5,770 nucleotides of DNA from Caryophanales bacterium UBA7642. GTDB taxonomy: Bacteria; Bacillota_I; Bacilli_A; RFN20; CAG-288. Below are positions 1 to 5,770 of this stretch, in pieces. The notes under the pieces were generated by a model. The model was not told where the DNA came from, did no database searches, and saw nothing but the letters and a program-made list of their open reading frames with translations. The position numbers and the translations under genes were made by a program. The DNA is taken from the NCBI GenBank assembly GCA_002483745.1, contig DLIM01000044.1, positions 57,307 to 63,076 on the forward strand. Reading direction: 5' to 3'. How positions within the stretch are numbered: the stretch's first letter is position 1; the number at the start of each line of letters is the position of its first letter.

Positions 1-2190
1 GCCACTGCCTATGTTGGCAATTGGCCTGGCGTCACTGTTGAAAAAAGAGCCGGAACTTATAAAAGCAAAGATATTGGCACTGCCGATATTGTTGATCTTC
101 CTGGCATCTACTCTTTATCTCCTTATACTCCAGAAGAGATTGTTTCAAGAAACTTTATTCTTGATGAACACCCGGATTGCGTTATCGATGTGGTTGATGC
201 CACGAACTTAGAAAGAAACATGTATCTGACTACTCAGATACTTGAAATGGATGTTCCGGTTATTGTTGCTCTCAATATGATGGATGCTTTAAGAAAGAAT
301 GGGCAGGACGTTGACTGCAAGAAATTATCCGAGAAGCTTCATGTTCCCGTTATTCCTGTTTCTGCTTTAAAGTTTGAGAACCTTGATAACTTAATGAAGG
401 CCGCTATTGAAACTGCCAAGACTAAAAGAACTGGTACTTCAGTTCTTTTAGATGGTAAAAACAATGAGGTTATTCTTAAGGCCAAATCTATTTATATAAA
501 AGATTGGGTTCCTAATCCTTTGTATCATGCAATTAAAGATTTGGAAGGTGATGACATTGAAAGAAAGCATCATCCTTTTGAATTCAAGCAGGTCTCAGCT
601 TTAGTTAAAAGCAACAATGATTTTGAACAGGAATCCTCTGATGAAAGATATCAGTTCATCGACAATGAAGTCGGTCCCTGTATTATTGGTTCTCCTATTA
701 CCGATCCTAATAAGCCTTCTACCACAGATAAAGCTGATAAAATCCTGACTAGCAGGATTTGGGGTATACCGATCTTTATTTTGGTCCTTTTACTGATCTT
801 CCATTTAACTTTCTCCGAAGATCTTTTATTCCTTAATGCTATGGGAGCTTTTGGAAGTGAAGGCTTAGTGTCCTTTAAAGGAACTCCTTTTGAAGGGCTA
901 TTTGCTAATGGTGGAATTGCTTCTATTGGTGTTTTCTTTTCTAACCTGATTAATGATTTAACAGGTTGGTTTACTGAATGGCTAAGATCGATAATTACTA
1001 TCAATTGGGTTAAAGGATTAGTATGTGATGGCATTTGCTCAGGTGTCTTTGCAGTCTTTGGCTTCTTACCTCAAATCTTGGTTCTCTTTGCTTTCTTCTC
1101 TTTGCTTGAGGATTCTGGCTATATGGCTCGAGTTGCTTTTATATTAGATAGAATATTTAGAAGATTTGGCTTGAATGGACGTGCTTTTATTCCGATGATT
1201 TTAGGCTTTGGCTGTTCCGTTCCGGCTATGATGAACACTAGAACTTTAAGTACTCAGAAAGAAAGGACTCAGACTATCAGAGTTATTCCTTTCTTCCCTT
1301 GCTCTGCTAAATTAACGATGATTACTGCAGTTGCCGGTGCTTTATGCAATGCCTTCAATTTTGCTAATGTTGATTTAATTACCGGGTTTATTTATATCTT
1401 TGGCATGTTTGTCGCTATCTTTGCTACTATTGCCATGCATATTACGACTCAAAGAGAAGAATTACCTCCTTTTATTATGGAATTGCCTAATTATCATCGT
1501 CCTCAGCTTCACTCTTTATCTCTTCATATCTGGGATAAAGCCAAAGGCTTCATCAAGAAGGCTTTCACGGTTATTCTCTTATCTACTTTAATGGTCTGGC
1601 TCTTCTCTCATATTACCTGGAAATGGCAGTTCTTAAATGATGATACTCAGCTTTCTTCTTCAATCTTAGCTAGCCTTGGAATGTTCTTCCAGCCTTTATT
1701 CACTCCTCTTGGATTCGGCTATCAGATTTCTAAAGATACCGGCTGGGTCTTTGTGGTTTCATCCTTTATGGCTTTGATTGCTAAAGAGAATGCTGTCTCT
1801 ACTTTTGCTACCTTTGCTGCCTCTTTAGGATTTAGTAACGTTTCTTCAACTGTGGCTGTTGGCTATATGATTTCTGAGACTGGTATTGGAATTGGCGGCC
1901 TGATGGCCTTTATTGTCTTTAACGTTTTAACTATTCCTTGTGTGGCTGCTTTAGCTACTGCTAAAGCTGAGCTTCCTAAAGGACAGCTTAAATGGACGGT
2001 CTTATTCTGGGTAGTTACTTCTTATCTGTTAGGATCAATGACTTATTTAGTCTTTACCTGGACTTGGACTTTAGCTATCTTTATTCCTCTTCTTGTAGGA
2101 TTTATTCTTTTCCTTTATTTCTACAACCGAAATAATACAAAGAAAGAGAAAGAAAAGAATCTTAAAGTTCTTAAGGAAGGTACTGTATGA
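1..2190 (+). CDS. feoB: Ferrous iron transporter FeoB, N-terminus cut by window edge
   Basis: FeoB is the membrane protein that takes up Fe(II), with a cytosolic N-terminal G domain fused to a polytopic membrane domain. Reading frame 1 is open from base 1, so the true start lies upstream; by comparison with the family about 25-30 residues are missing, including the G1 P-loop. Visible GTPase motifs are the G2 region VGNWPGVTVE (codons 5-14), G3 DLPG (codons 32-35), G4 NMMD (274-285) and G5 SAL (361-369). A helical spacer runs to about base 740, and about ten hydrophobic segments follow from about 757 to 2130. Conserved membrane-core signatures are GFGCSVPAMMNTRTL (Cys at 1213-1215), PFFPCSAKL (Cys at 1300-1302) and the AKENAVSTFATF segment near 1780. 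The 729 residues present fit a full-length FeoB. The C-terminus is Lys/Glu-rich. Its TGA stop overlaps the next ATG. An in-frame ATG lies within the G domain near 220, but starting there would lose essential motifs. The identification is secure from the motifs. Confidence 0.97.
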   Translation, partial: ATAYVGNWPGVTVEKRAGTYKSKDIGTADIVDLPGIYSLSPYTPEEIVSRNFILDEHPDCVIDVVDATNLERNMYLTTQILEMDVPVIVALNMMDALRKNGQDVDCKKLSEKLHVPVIPVSALKFENLDNLMKAAIETAKTKRTGTSVLLDGKNNEVILKAKSIYIKDWVPNPLYHAIKDLEGDDIERKHHPFEFKQVSALVKSNNDFEQESSDERYQFIDNEVGPCIIGSPITDPNKPSTTDKADKILTSRIWGIPIFILVLLLIFHLTFSEDLLFLNAMGAFGSEGLVSFKGTPFEGLFANGGIASIGVFFSNLINDLTGWFTEWLRSIITINWVKGLVCDGICSGVFAVFGFLPQILVLFAFFSLLEDSGYMARVAFILDRIFRRFGLNGRAFIPMILGFGCSVPAMMNTRTLSTQKERTQTIRVIPFFPCSAKLTMITAVAGALCNAFNFANVDLITGFIYIFGMFVAIFATIAMHITTQREELPPFIMELPNYHRPQLHSLSLHIWDKAKGFIKKAFTVILLSTLMVWLFSHITWKWQFLNDDTQLSSSILASLGMFFQPLFTPLGFGYQISKDTGWVFVVSSFMALIAKENAVSTFATFAASLGFSNVSSTVAVGYMISETGIGIGGLMAFIVFNVLTIPCVAALATAKAELPKGQLKWTVLFWVVTSYLLGSMTYLVFTWTWTLAIFIPLLVGFILFLYFYNRNNTKKEKEKNLKVLKEGTV

Positions 2191-2393
2191 ACTGGGTAGA
2201 AATTTTAGTCATTGTCTTAGTAAGCCTTTATGTTTTAGGCATGATTATCTTAGTTATTTATAACAAGAGACATCATAAGCCAAGTCTTTTAAGTGACTGC
2301 GACTGCCAAAACGTTGGTAAAGAGATGCTAGCTGAATACAAATACCAGAAGAAGAAAAAGGCACGGATGCAAAGAAAAGAAGAAAGAAAATAA
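2187..2393 (+). CDS. FeoB-associated small membrane protein
   Basis: This 68-residue protein starts inside the feoB stop (ATGA overlap), which suggests translational coupling and a shared transcript. Residues about 4-25 (VEILVIVLVSLYVLGMIILV) form one hydrophobic helix, followed by a short basic stretch (NKRHHK), then the motif SDCDCQN at about 36-42, and a very Lys/Arg-rich tail (KKKKARMQRKEERK). This order (one TM helix, short Cys motif, directly downstream of feoB) matches the FeoB-associated Cys-rich membrane protein family (FeoB_associated type). Known members are short and usually carry more cysteines; this one has only the two in CDC. The family's role is not settled; by position and Cys content it may help Feo complex assembly or metal handling, which is inference. 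The basic tail after the helix predicts a cytosolic C-terminus by the positive-inside rule. Confidence 0.85.
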   Translation: MNWVEILVIVLVSLYVLGMIILVIYNKRHHKPSLLSDCDCQNVGKEMLAEYKYQKKKKARMQRKEERK

Positions 2394-2402
2394 GCGCTTA
2401 CA
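2389..2402. promoter_or_regulatory. cre-like palindrome over the stop of the feo operon
   Basis: A perfect 10-bp palindrome, TAAGCGCTTA (2391-2400), includes the TAA stop of the small Feo protein. Aligned with the CcpA catabolite-response consensus TGWAANCGNTNWCA, the 14 bases AATAAGCGCTTACA match everywhere except the first two (AA in place of TG). It lies about 185 bp upstream of the predicted promoter of the next gene, far for classical repression. It could be a weak cre, another LacI/GalR-family operator, or chance. A stem of 5 bp with no loop and no T-run is not a terminator. Confidence 0.25.
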
Positions 2403-2571
2403 GCAATCAATGATACTTAATTCTTTAGTTTTCTATTCCAATCGTTTAACTGTTAAATATTTCGATAGAAAGATAATTTATTAAAGTAAAGTAAATAGGT
2501 TATCATATTAAAAGTAGACTGAATTTGTTGAGTTATTTTCTATTATCCCTATTTTTTATTGCTCTCCTAAT

Positions 2572-2580
2572 TGGTAAAAT
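2572..2580 (+). promoter_or_regulatory. Predicted extended -10 promoter of the lipoprotein gene
   Basis: TGGTAAAAT has the TGn extension plus a -10 hexamer with one mismatch to TATAAT. No good -35 element lies 16-18 bp upstream, where a T-run is found, which is tolerable for an extended -10 promoter. Transcription would begin near 2587, leaving a leader of about 20 nt before the ATG at 2608. The rest of the 2394-2607 gap is A/T-rich, with a 13-bp palindrome at 2445-2457 but no recognisable gene, riboswitch or convincing terminator for the upstream feo operon. Confidence 0.35.
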
Positions 2581-2584
2581 TAAG

Positions 2585-2606
2585 TTATCAAAAAGGAGAT
2601 TGATAA
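2585..2606 (+). promoter_or_regulatory. Ribosome binding site inside a short inverted repeat
   Basis: AAGGAG at 2593-2598 is a strong Shine-Dalgarno sequence 9 nt before the ATG at 2608, and it decides that start. It sits in the 10-nt loop between TTATCA (2585-2590) and its exact complement TGATAA (2601-2606). The A/T-rich 6-bp stem would be weak as RNA, so an effect on translation is uncertain; as DNA it could also be a dyad just downstream of the promoter. Confidence 0.6.
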
Positions 2607-2607
2607 T

Positions 2608-4437
2608 ATGAGAAAACAATTTTTATTGATGCTTTTACCAGTTTTGGTATTAGCTTCGTGAGGAAACAGTACGTCTTCTTCTCCGTCTTCTACAGCCCAG
2701 ACTTCAACTTCTGATTCTAGTGGAACAAAAGTTGATTTAGCTGAGTTTACCTATGTTGATGGTTTGGTTTCTTTTGAGAACACTGCCTCTATCATTACTA
2801 AGGGAGAAGGATTAAGTTTAGGTCTTTCTTATGGAACTGGTCATTCAGTGACTGATGTTATCGGCCACTATCAGTCTAGTGATGAAGCCATTATGACTGT
2901 AACTACTCAGGGCAAGATTAAAGCCGTTAAAGCTGGTGTAGTAACTATTTACTACATTGCTGAAGTAATTGCCGATAAAGAGGTCTGTGTTGCTTCTAGG
3001 ACTTTCACAGTCTTAGATGATTTCCCCACTCTTAAACAGACTCTTACTAATTTGACCGATATGGAAAACTATACTTTGACTATCACTAAGGATGGCGCTG
3101 ATTATAAGACCATCACCTATACTCCTAAAGTCGTTTTAATTGAAGATATGTCTACTCAGGCCTATTCGGGCTATGCCCTCAATGCTGATGGCACGATGGC
3201 TCATGGCTTTACTATCACTGATGGAGTAGCTACCTTCACTGATGCCTTAAAGGATCAGGATGGTGTAGTTACTGCTGAAACTTTCTTCGGAGATGATAAT
3301 CCTTATTACAATATCTTCACTACTTTTAAATCTTTTGATCTTAACTATCTACCGGATACAGCCACTGATGGGGTCTATGATATTTATAATTATGTGAGCG
3401 ATCCTGATGGTACTTCTGATAGAGATACTATCAACAACATAAACTTTGCTATTATGTGTGATCCAGAAGTCTATGATGGCTTATATAAGAGACCTTATTT
3501 ATCTAGCTTAACTGTCTCTCAAACATCTACCTTTGGCTTGGATATTAAGCTTGATGCTAAGCTTAGAAAAGGCACCGAATATGCTTATGAAGCCGTTGTT
3601 TCTGATGCCGGCTCTTCAACTATTCCCGAAGATATCCTGTCTTTAGTTGGCGATAAGGAAATTGCTGCTCCTACTGTTGATGCTGATTTAGCAAGAGGTG
3701 CCAGTCTTTTAAAGAACGCTAAGTCTTTTGTTATTAACAAGGATTATCTTAACAGTATTGTAGCCACTGAAAAATACTACGCTATTGTTGATTCTGATGA
3801 TGCCATTAAAGCTGATTATCAGAACTCTGTTGATTACCCTGATTCTTATACTTTTAATGCTGCTTCCTATAACACCACCGGTTTAGTTGTTCAAGCTGAT
3901 GGCATCTATCAATTCTCTCAAAAGGTTGATGTTGATACTTCTACTAGTCCGATTACTATCACAAGAGAGACTCCAGTTGTTGATCCTAATGGCTGGGGTG
4001 CTTTAACTGACTCTACTTCTATGGCCACCTATTGCCATTATCCTTCAACTTGGACTTGCTTGGATAAACTTGAAGGCTTTATACCTGCTGGTAAGTTCAT
4101 GGCTTTAAACTATGGAAATGCTACTATGAACTTTGATATTCTTGAAGCGGCCTTCAACGATATCAGTAATCTTCCTGGTGCTGCTGACTTTAGCTTCTTA
4201 GAATCTTATCAGATTACTCCTTATTATTTCATCGTTGATGCTCTTTCTTCTCCTGTTACTGGTGTCAACAACGGCTCCTTAGTTGAAAAGGACAGCGACT
4301 GTGTGGTTGGTCTTAACCTCTATTGTCAGACTCCTTCTCAGGTTGATAAGAGTTCCGGAGCTTCTGGTCCTATTTCTATCTTCTCCTCTTTTGGTGTTGC
4401 TTCTGAAGCCTCTCTTGATGCTGCTTTCAATAAGTAA
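2608..4437 (+). CDS. Predicted surface lipoprotein with Ig-like domain, interrupted by in-frame TGA at lipobox Cys
   Basis: From the ATG at 2608 the frame spans 610 codons including the TAA stop, with a single internal stop: TGA at codon 18 (2659-2661). Codons 1-17 (MRKQFLLMLLPVLVLAS) form a short signal peptide with a basic start and hydrophobic core. LAS-stop-GNS fits the lipobox [LVI][AST][GAS]C with TGA in place of Cys. A Ser/Thr-rich linker follows (codons about 19-40), then a group 2 bacterial Ig-like domain at about 58-138, recognised by YQSSDEAIMTV and GKIKAVKAGVVTI. The remaining roughly 470 residues are acidic, rich in Asp, Thr, Ser and Tyr, and match no family I can name. Six cysteines (127, 284, 476, 484, 565, 573) include two C-x7-C pairs. 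An alternative TTG start at 2764 has no ribosome binding site and would lose secretion, so it is unlikely to be real. The frame is flanked by its own promoter and terminator, as a single-gene unit. It may be a recent pseudogene, a sequence error, or a recoded gene; which of these cannot be told here. Confidence 0.8.
2659..2661 (+). other. In-frame TGA at the predicted lipidated cysteine codon
   Basis: The codon series tta-gct-tcg-TGA-gga-aac places TGA at lipobox position +1, which must be Cys for diacylglyceryl transfer and signal peptidase II cleavage. One base change from TGC or TGT explains it. About two dozen Cys codons elsewhere in the window are all TGC/TGT and every Trp codon I read is TGG, so there is no sign of a general TGA reassignment. 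No strong hairpin immediately follows that would suggest a selenocysteine insertion element. Confidence 0.9.
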
Positions 4438-4442
4438 ATAGA

Positions 4443-4478
4443 AAAAAGCCATCCTCTATTATTTGGGGATGGCTTTTT
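4443..4478 (+). terminator. Rho-independent terminator of the lipoprotein gene
   Basis: A perfect 12-bp stem pairs AAAAAGCCATCC (4443-4454) with GGATGGCTTTTT (4467-4478). It can extend inward by a T-G wobble and a C-G pair, leaving a loop of about 8 nt. The A-run before and T-run after the GC-rich core make it potentially bidirectional. It begins 6 bases after the TAA stop. Confidence 0.93.
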
Positions 4479-4486
4479 AATTGATT

Positions 4487-4504
4487 GATAATCTAAAGAT
4501 TATC
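4487..4504. repeat. Perfect 18-bp dyad in the intergenic gap
   Basis: GATAATCT (4487-4494) and AGATTATC (4497-4504) are exact inverted copies separated by AA. The tiny spacer makes an RNA hairpin unlikely, so a protein-binding dyad is more natural. It lies just after the terminator and about 160 bp before the predicted dipeptidase promoter. It contains TGATAAT and ATTATC words seen in Fur-type half-sites, but their spacing does not fit a Fur box. From 4505 to about 4637 I see no gene or structured RNA. Confidence 0.4.
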
Positions 4505-4637
4505 TATTTAGCATAGAACTAAGTTTCATTTCAGTGACCGTAATTCTTATCTGCTATTTTCATTGTAAATCAAAATCTCAATTATTCAATACTATAAAAG
4601 ACAATCTTCATTTGCTTTCAATAATACTTGTTTCTTA

Positions 4638-4660
4638 TTGGAAGTTTTAATGACTTCTAA
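4638..4660. repeat. Inverted repeat overlapping the promoter of the dipeptidase gene
   Basis: TTGGAAGT (4638-4645) and ACTTCTAA (4653-4660) pair over 8 positions with one G-T mismatch, around a 7-nt centre. It covers the region where a -35 element would lie, directly before the extended -10. That is a typical place for a repressor operator; no regulator is identifiable from the window. Confidence 0.3.
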
Positions 4661-4661
4661 G

Positions 4662-4670
4662 TGATAGAAT
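4662..4670 (+). promoter_or_regulatory. Predicted extended -10 promoter of the dipeptidase gene
   Basis: TGATAGAAT carries the TGn extension and a -10 hexamer TAGAAT with one mismatch to consensus. No -35 hexamer is found at normal spacing (TTGGAA at 4638 is 21 bp away). Predicted transcription start is near 4677, with AAAGGAG at 4682-4688 as the ribosome binding site. Confidence 0.4.
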
Positions 4671-4697
4671 AGACTGATATTAAAGGAGTACTATTAA

Positions 4698-5770
4698 ATG
4701 GCTTGTACAACATTATTAGTCGGTAAGAAAGCTAGTTATGATGGATCAACTTTGATTGCTAGAAATAATGATTCCCCTAGCGGAATCTTTTGTGCTGAGA
4801 AGATTGTGGTGGTTGAACCTAAGGATCAGCCAAGACACTATAAGTCAGTTATCTCTCATCTAAAGATTGAGTTGCCTGATAACCCTTTACGCTATACTGC
4901 TTGCCCCAGTGTTGATAAGAGCGAAGGTGTTTGGGCAGTCAGTGGCATCAATTCCGATAATGTCTCAATGACGGCTACTGAGACTATTACTTCTAATCCA
5001 AGAGTTTTAGGTGCCGATCCTCTTGTTAAGTATCAGAAGAAAACGAGAACTTCTAAAGAAGTGATTGGCGGTATCGGAGAAGAAGACTTAGTAGTGATTG
5101 TTCTTCCTTATATTCATACAGCTAAAGAAGGAGCTTTACGTTTAGGAGCTTTGCTTGAGCAATATGGAACTTATGAATGCAATGGCATTGCCTTTGCTGA
5201 TAAGAATGAAATCTGGTGGCTAGAATCAATTGGCGGACATAACTGGATTGCTAAAAGAGTCAAGGATGAAGAGTATGTGGTTATGCCAAATCAGTTTGGC
5301 CTTGATAACTTTGATTTTAAGGATGCTTATTCCACTAAGAAAGAGAATCTTTGCTCTAAGGGCTTAAAAGAATTTGTCGAGAAAAACCATCTTGATTTAA
5401 ACAATGATGGCAAGTTTAATCCTCGCTTAGCTTTTGGAAGCCATGATGACTCAGATCATGTCTATAACACTCCACGAGCCTGGTTTATGCTGAGATACTT
5501 TAATCCTCATTTTTCTAGATGGGATGCTCCTGATAATAAGTTCACTCCTGAATCAGATGATTTACCTTGGAGTATGGTTCCGGAAAAGAAGATTACAGTT
5601 GAAGATGTAAAGTATATTCTTTCTTCTCATTTCCAAGGTACTCCTTATGATCCATATTGCCGAGATCAGCATAATCCTAGAAAAGGTATGTATCGCCCTA
5701 TTGGTATTTCTAGGACTAGCTGCTTAATCATTTCTCAGATTAGGCCTTATGTTCCTAAGGAATATATGTC
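4698..5770 (+). CDS. Peptidase C69 family dipeptidase, C-terminus cut by window edge
   Basis: This is an N-terminal nucleophile cysteine dipeptidase of the C69/U34 family (PepD-like), which hydrolyses dipeptides in peptide catabolism. The start at 4698 is supported by AAAGGAG (4682-4688) 9 nt upstream. The frame is open for 357 codons to the window end; family members are about 470 residues, so roughly 110 residues are missing. The N-terminus MACTTLLVGKKASYDGSTLIARNND is the family signature, with the predicted catalytic Cys at residue 3; only Met-Ala would have to be removed to expose it. Other typical stretches are EGVWAVSGINSDNVSMTATE (about 75-94), EIWWLES-GGHNW (from about 171), FQGTPYDPY (about 312-320) and RPIGISRTSC (333-342). 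No signal peptide is present, so a cytosolic enzyme is predicted. It has its own promoter and is separated from the lipoprotein gene by a strong terminator, so it is an independent unit as far as visible. Substrate range cannot be read from sequence. Confidence 0.93.
   Translation, partial: MACTTLLVGKKASYDGSTLIARNNDSPSGIFCAEKIVVVEPKDQPRHYKSVISHLKIELPDNPLRYTACPSVDKSEGVWAVSGINSDNVSMTATETITSNPRVLGADPLVKYQKKTRTSKEVIGGIGEEDLVVIVLPYIHTAKEGALRLGALLEQYGTYECNGIAFADKNEIWWLESIGGHNWIAKRVKDEEYVVMPNQFGLDNFDFKDAYSTKKENLCSKGLKEFVEKNHLDLNNDGKFNPRLAFGSHDDSDHVYNTPRAWFMLRYFNPHFSRWDAPDNKFTPESDDLPWSMVPEKKITVEDVKYILSSHFQGTPYDPYCRDQHNPRKGMYRPIGISRTSCLIISQIRPYVPKEYM

Noticed and set aside
11..211. 66-codon + strand frame at the window start
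   Set aside because: It overlaps the FeoB G domain in another frame, where the FeoB frame shows clear G2 and G3 motifs; its hydrophobic look comes from out-of-frame reading.
651..1034. 127-codon open frame on the - strand
   Set aside because: It lies wholly antisense to the FeoB membrane domain, has no recognisable protein features, and is a shadow of FeoB codon usage.
1400..1591. 63-codon + strand frame inside feoB
   Set aside because: Out-of-frame shadow of a FeoB transmembrane stretch, with no ribosome binding site.
2445..2457. 13-bp palindrome TTTAACTGTTAAA as a terminator or operator
   Set aside because: No loop suitable for an RNA hairpin and no T-run follow it; in such A/T-rich DNA a 6-1-6 palindrome is weak evidence alone.
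2659..2661. TGA read as tryptophan (Mycoplasma-type code)
   Set aside because: Trp is TGG throughout the window, whereas an A/T-rich genome with that code would use TGA often, and Trp at this position would not make a lipobox.
2659..2700. Selenocysteine insertion hairpin after the TGA
   Set aside because: Only a weak pairing of about five bases (GAGGA with a TCTTC/TTCTC stretch) across a long loop is visible, not a convincing bacterial SECIS.
2764..4437. Lipoprotein gene starting at TTG 2764
   Set aside because: No ribosome binding site precedes it, and it would drop the signal peptide and linker that are clearly encoded in the same frame from 2608. It is simply the open remainder after the TGA.
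4486..4505. Fur box
   Set aside because: TGATAAT and ATTATC words are present but separated by 6 bases instead of the single-base spacing of a 7-1-7 Fur box, and the neighbours are not iron genes.

Overview
The window looks like chromosome of a low-GC Gram-positive bacterium (Bacillota, probably a gut-type Bacilli or Erysipelotrichia-like lineage). This is inferred from A/T-rich third codon positions, AGA as the main Arg codon, strong AGGAG ribosome binding sites, a Bacillota-type FeoB followed by a FeoB-associated small membrane protein, and a peptidase C69 dipeptidase. All visible genes are on the + strand. No RNA genes, insertion sequences, CRISPR arrays or phage genes were seen.

Region 1 (1-2393) is the end of a ferrous iron uptake operon. 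FeoB lacks only its extreme N-terminus, including the P-loop, which lies before the window. Its stop overlaps the start of a 68-residue FeoB-associated membrane protein (ATGA junction), so the two are probably translationally coupled. No clear hairpin-plus-T-run terminator follows, but a perfect 10-bp palindrome resembling part of a cre site spans the stop codon.

Region 2 (2394-4478) holds a gap of about 214 bases with a plausible extended -10 promoter, then a long reading frame for a predicted surface lipoprotein with a group 2 bacterial Ig-like domain, ended by a strong rho-independent terminator. This frame carries the most unusual feature of the window. A well-placed RBS and ATG at 2608 encode a textbook lipoprotein signal peptide, but the codon that should be the lipobox cysteine is TGA (2659-2661). 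The frame is then open for 591 more codons, through a Ser/Thr-rich linker and the whole folded protein. The simplest reading is a recent TGC/TGT-to-TGA nonsense mutation or a base-call error. Recoding at this one position cannot be excluded from the sequence.

Region 3 (4479-5770) holds a gap of about 220 bases with a perfect 18-bp dyad and a likely promoter, then a cytosolic C69-family dipeptidase that runs off the end of the window.

The three units look independent: iron import, a cell-surface protein of unknown function, and intracellular peptide breakdown. Nothing here amounts to a convincing new multi-gene system. The stop codon in the lipobox is the main thing to follow up.
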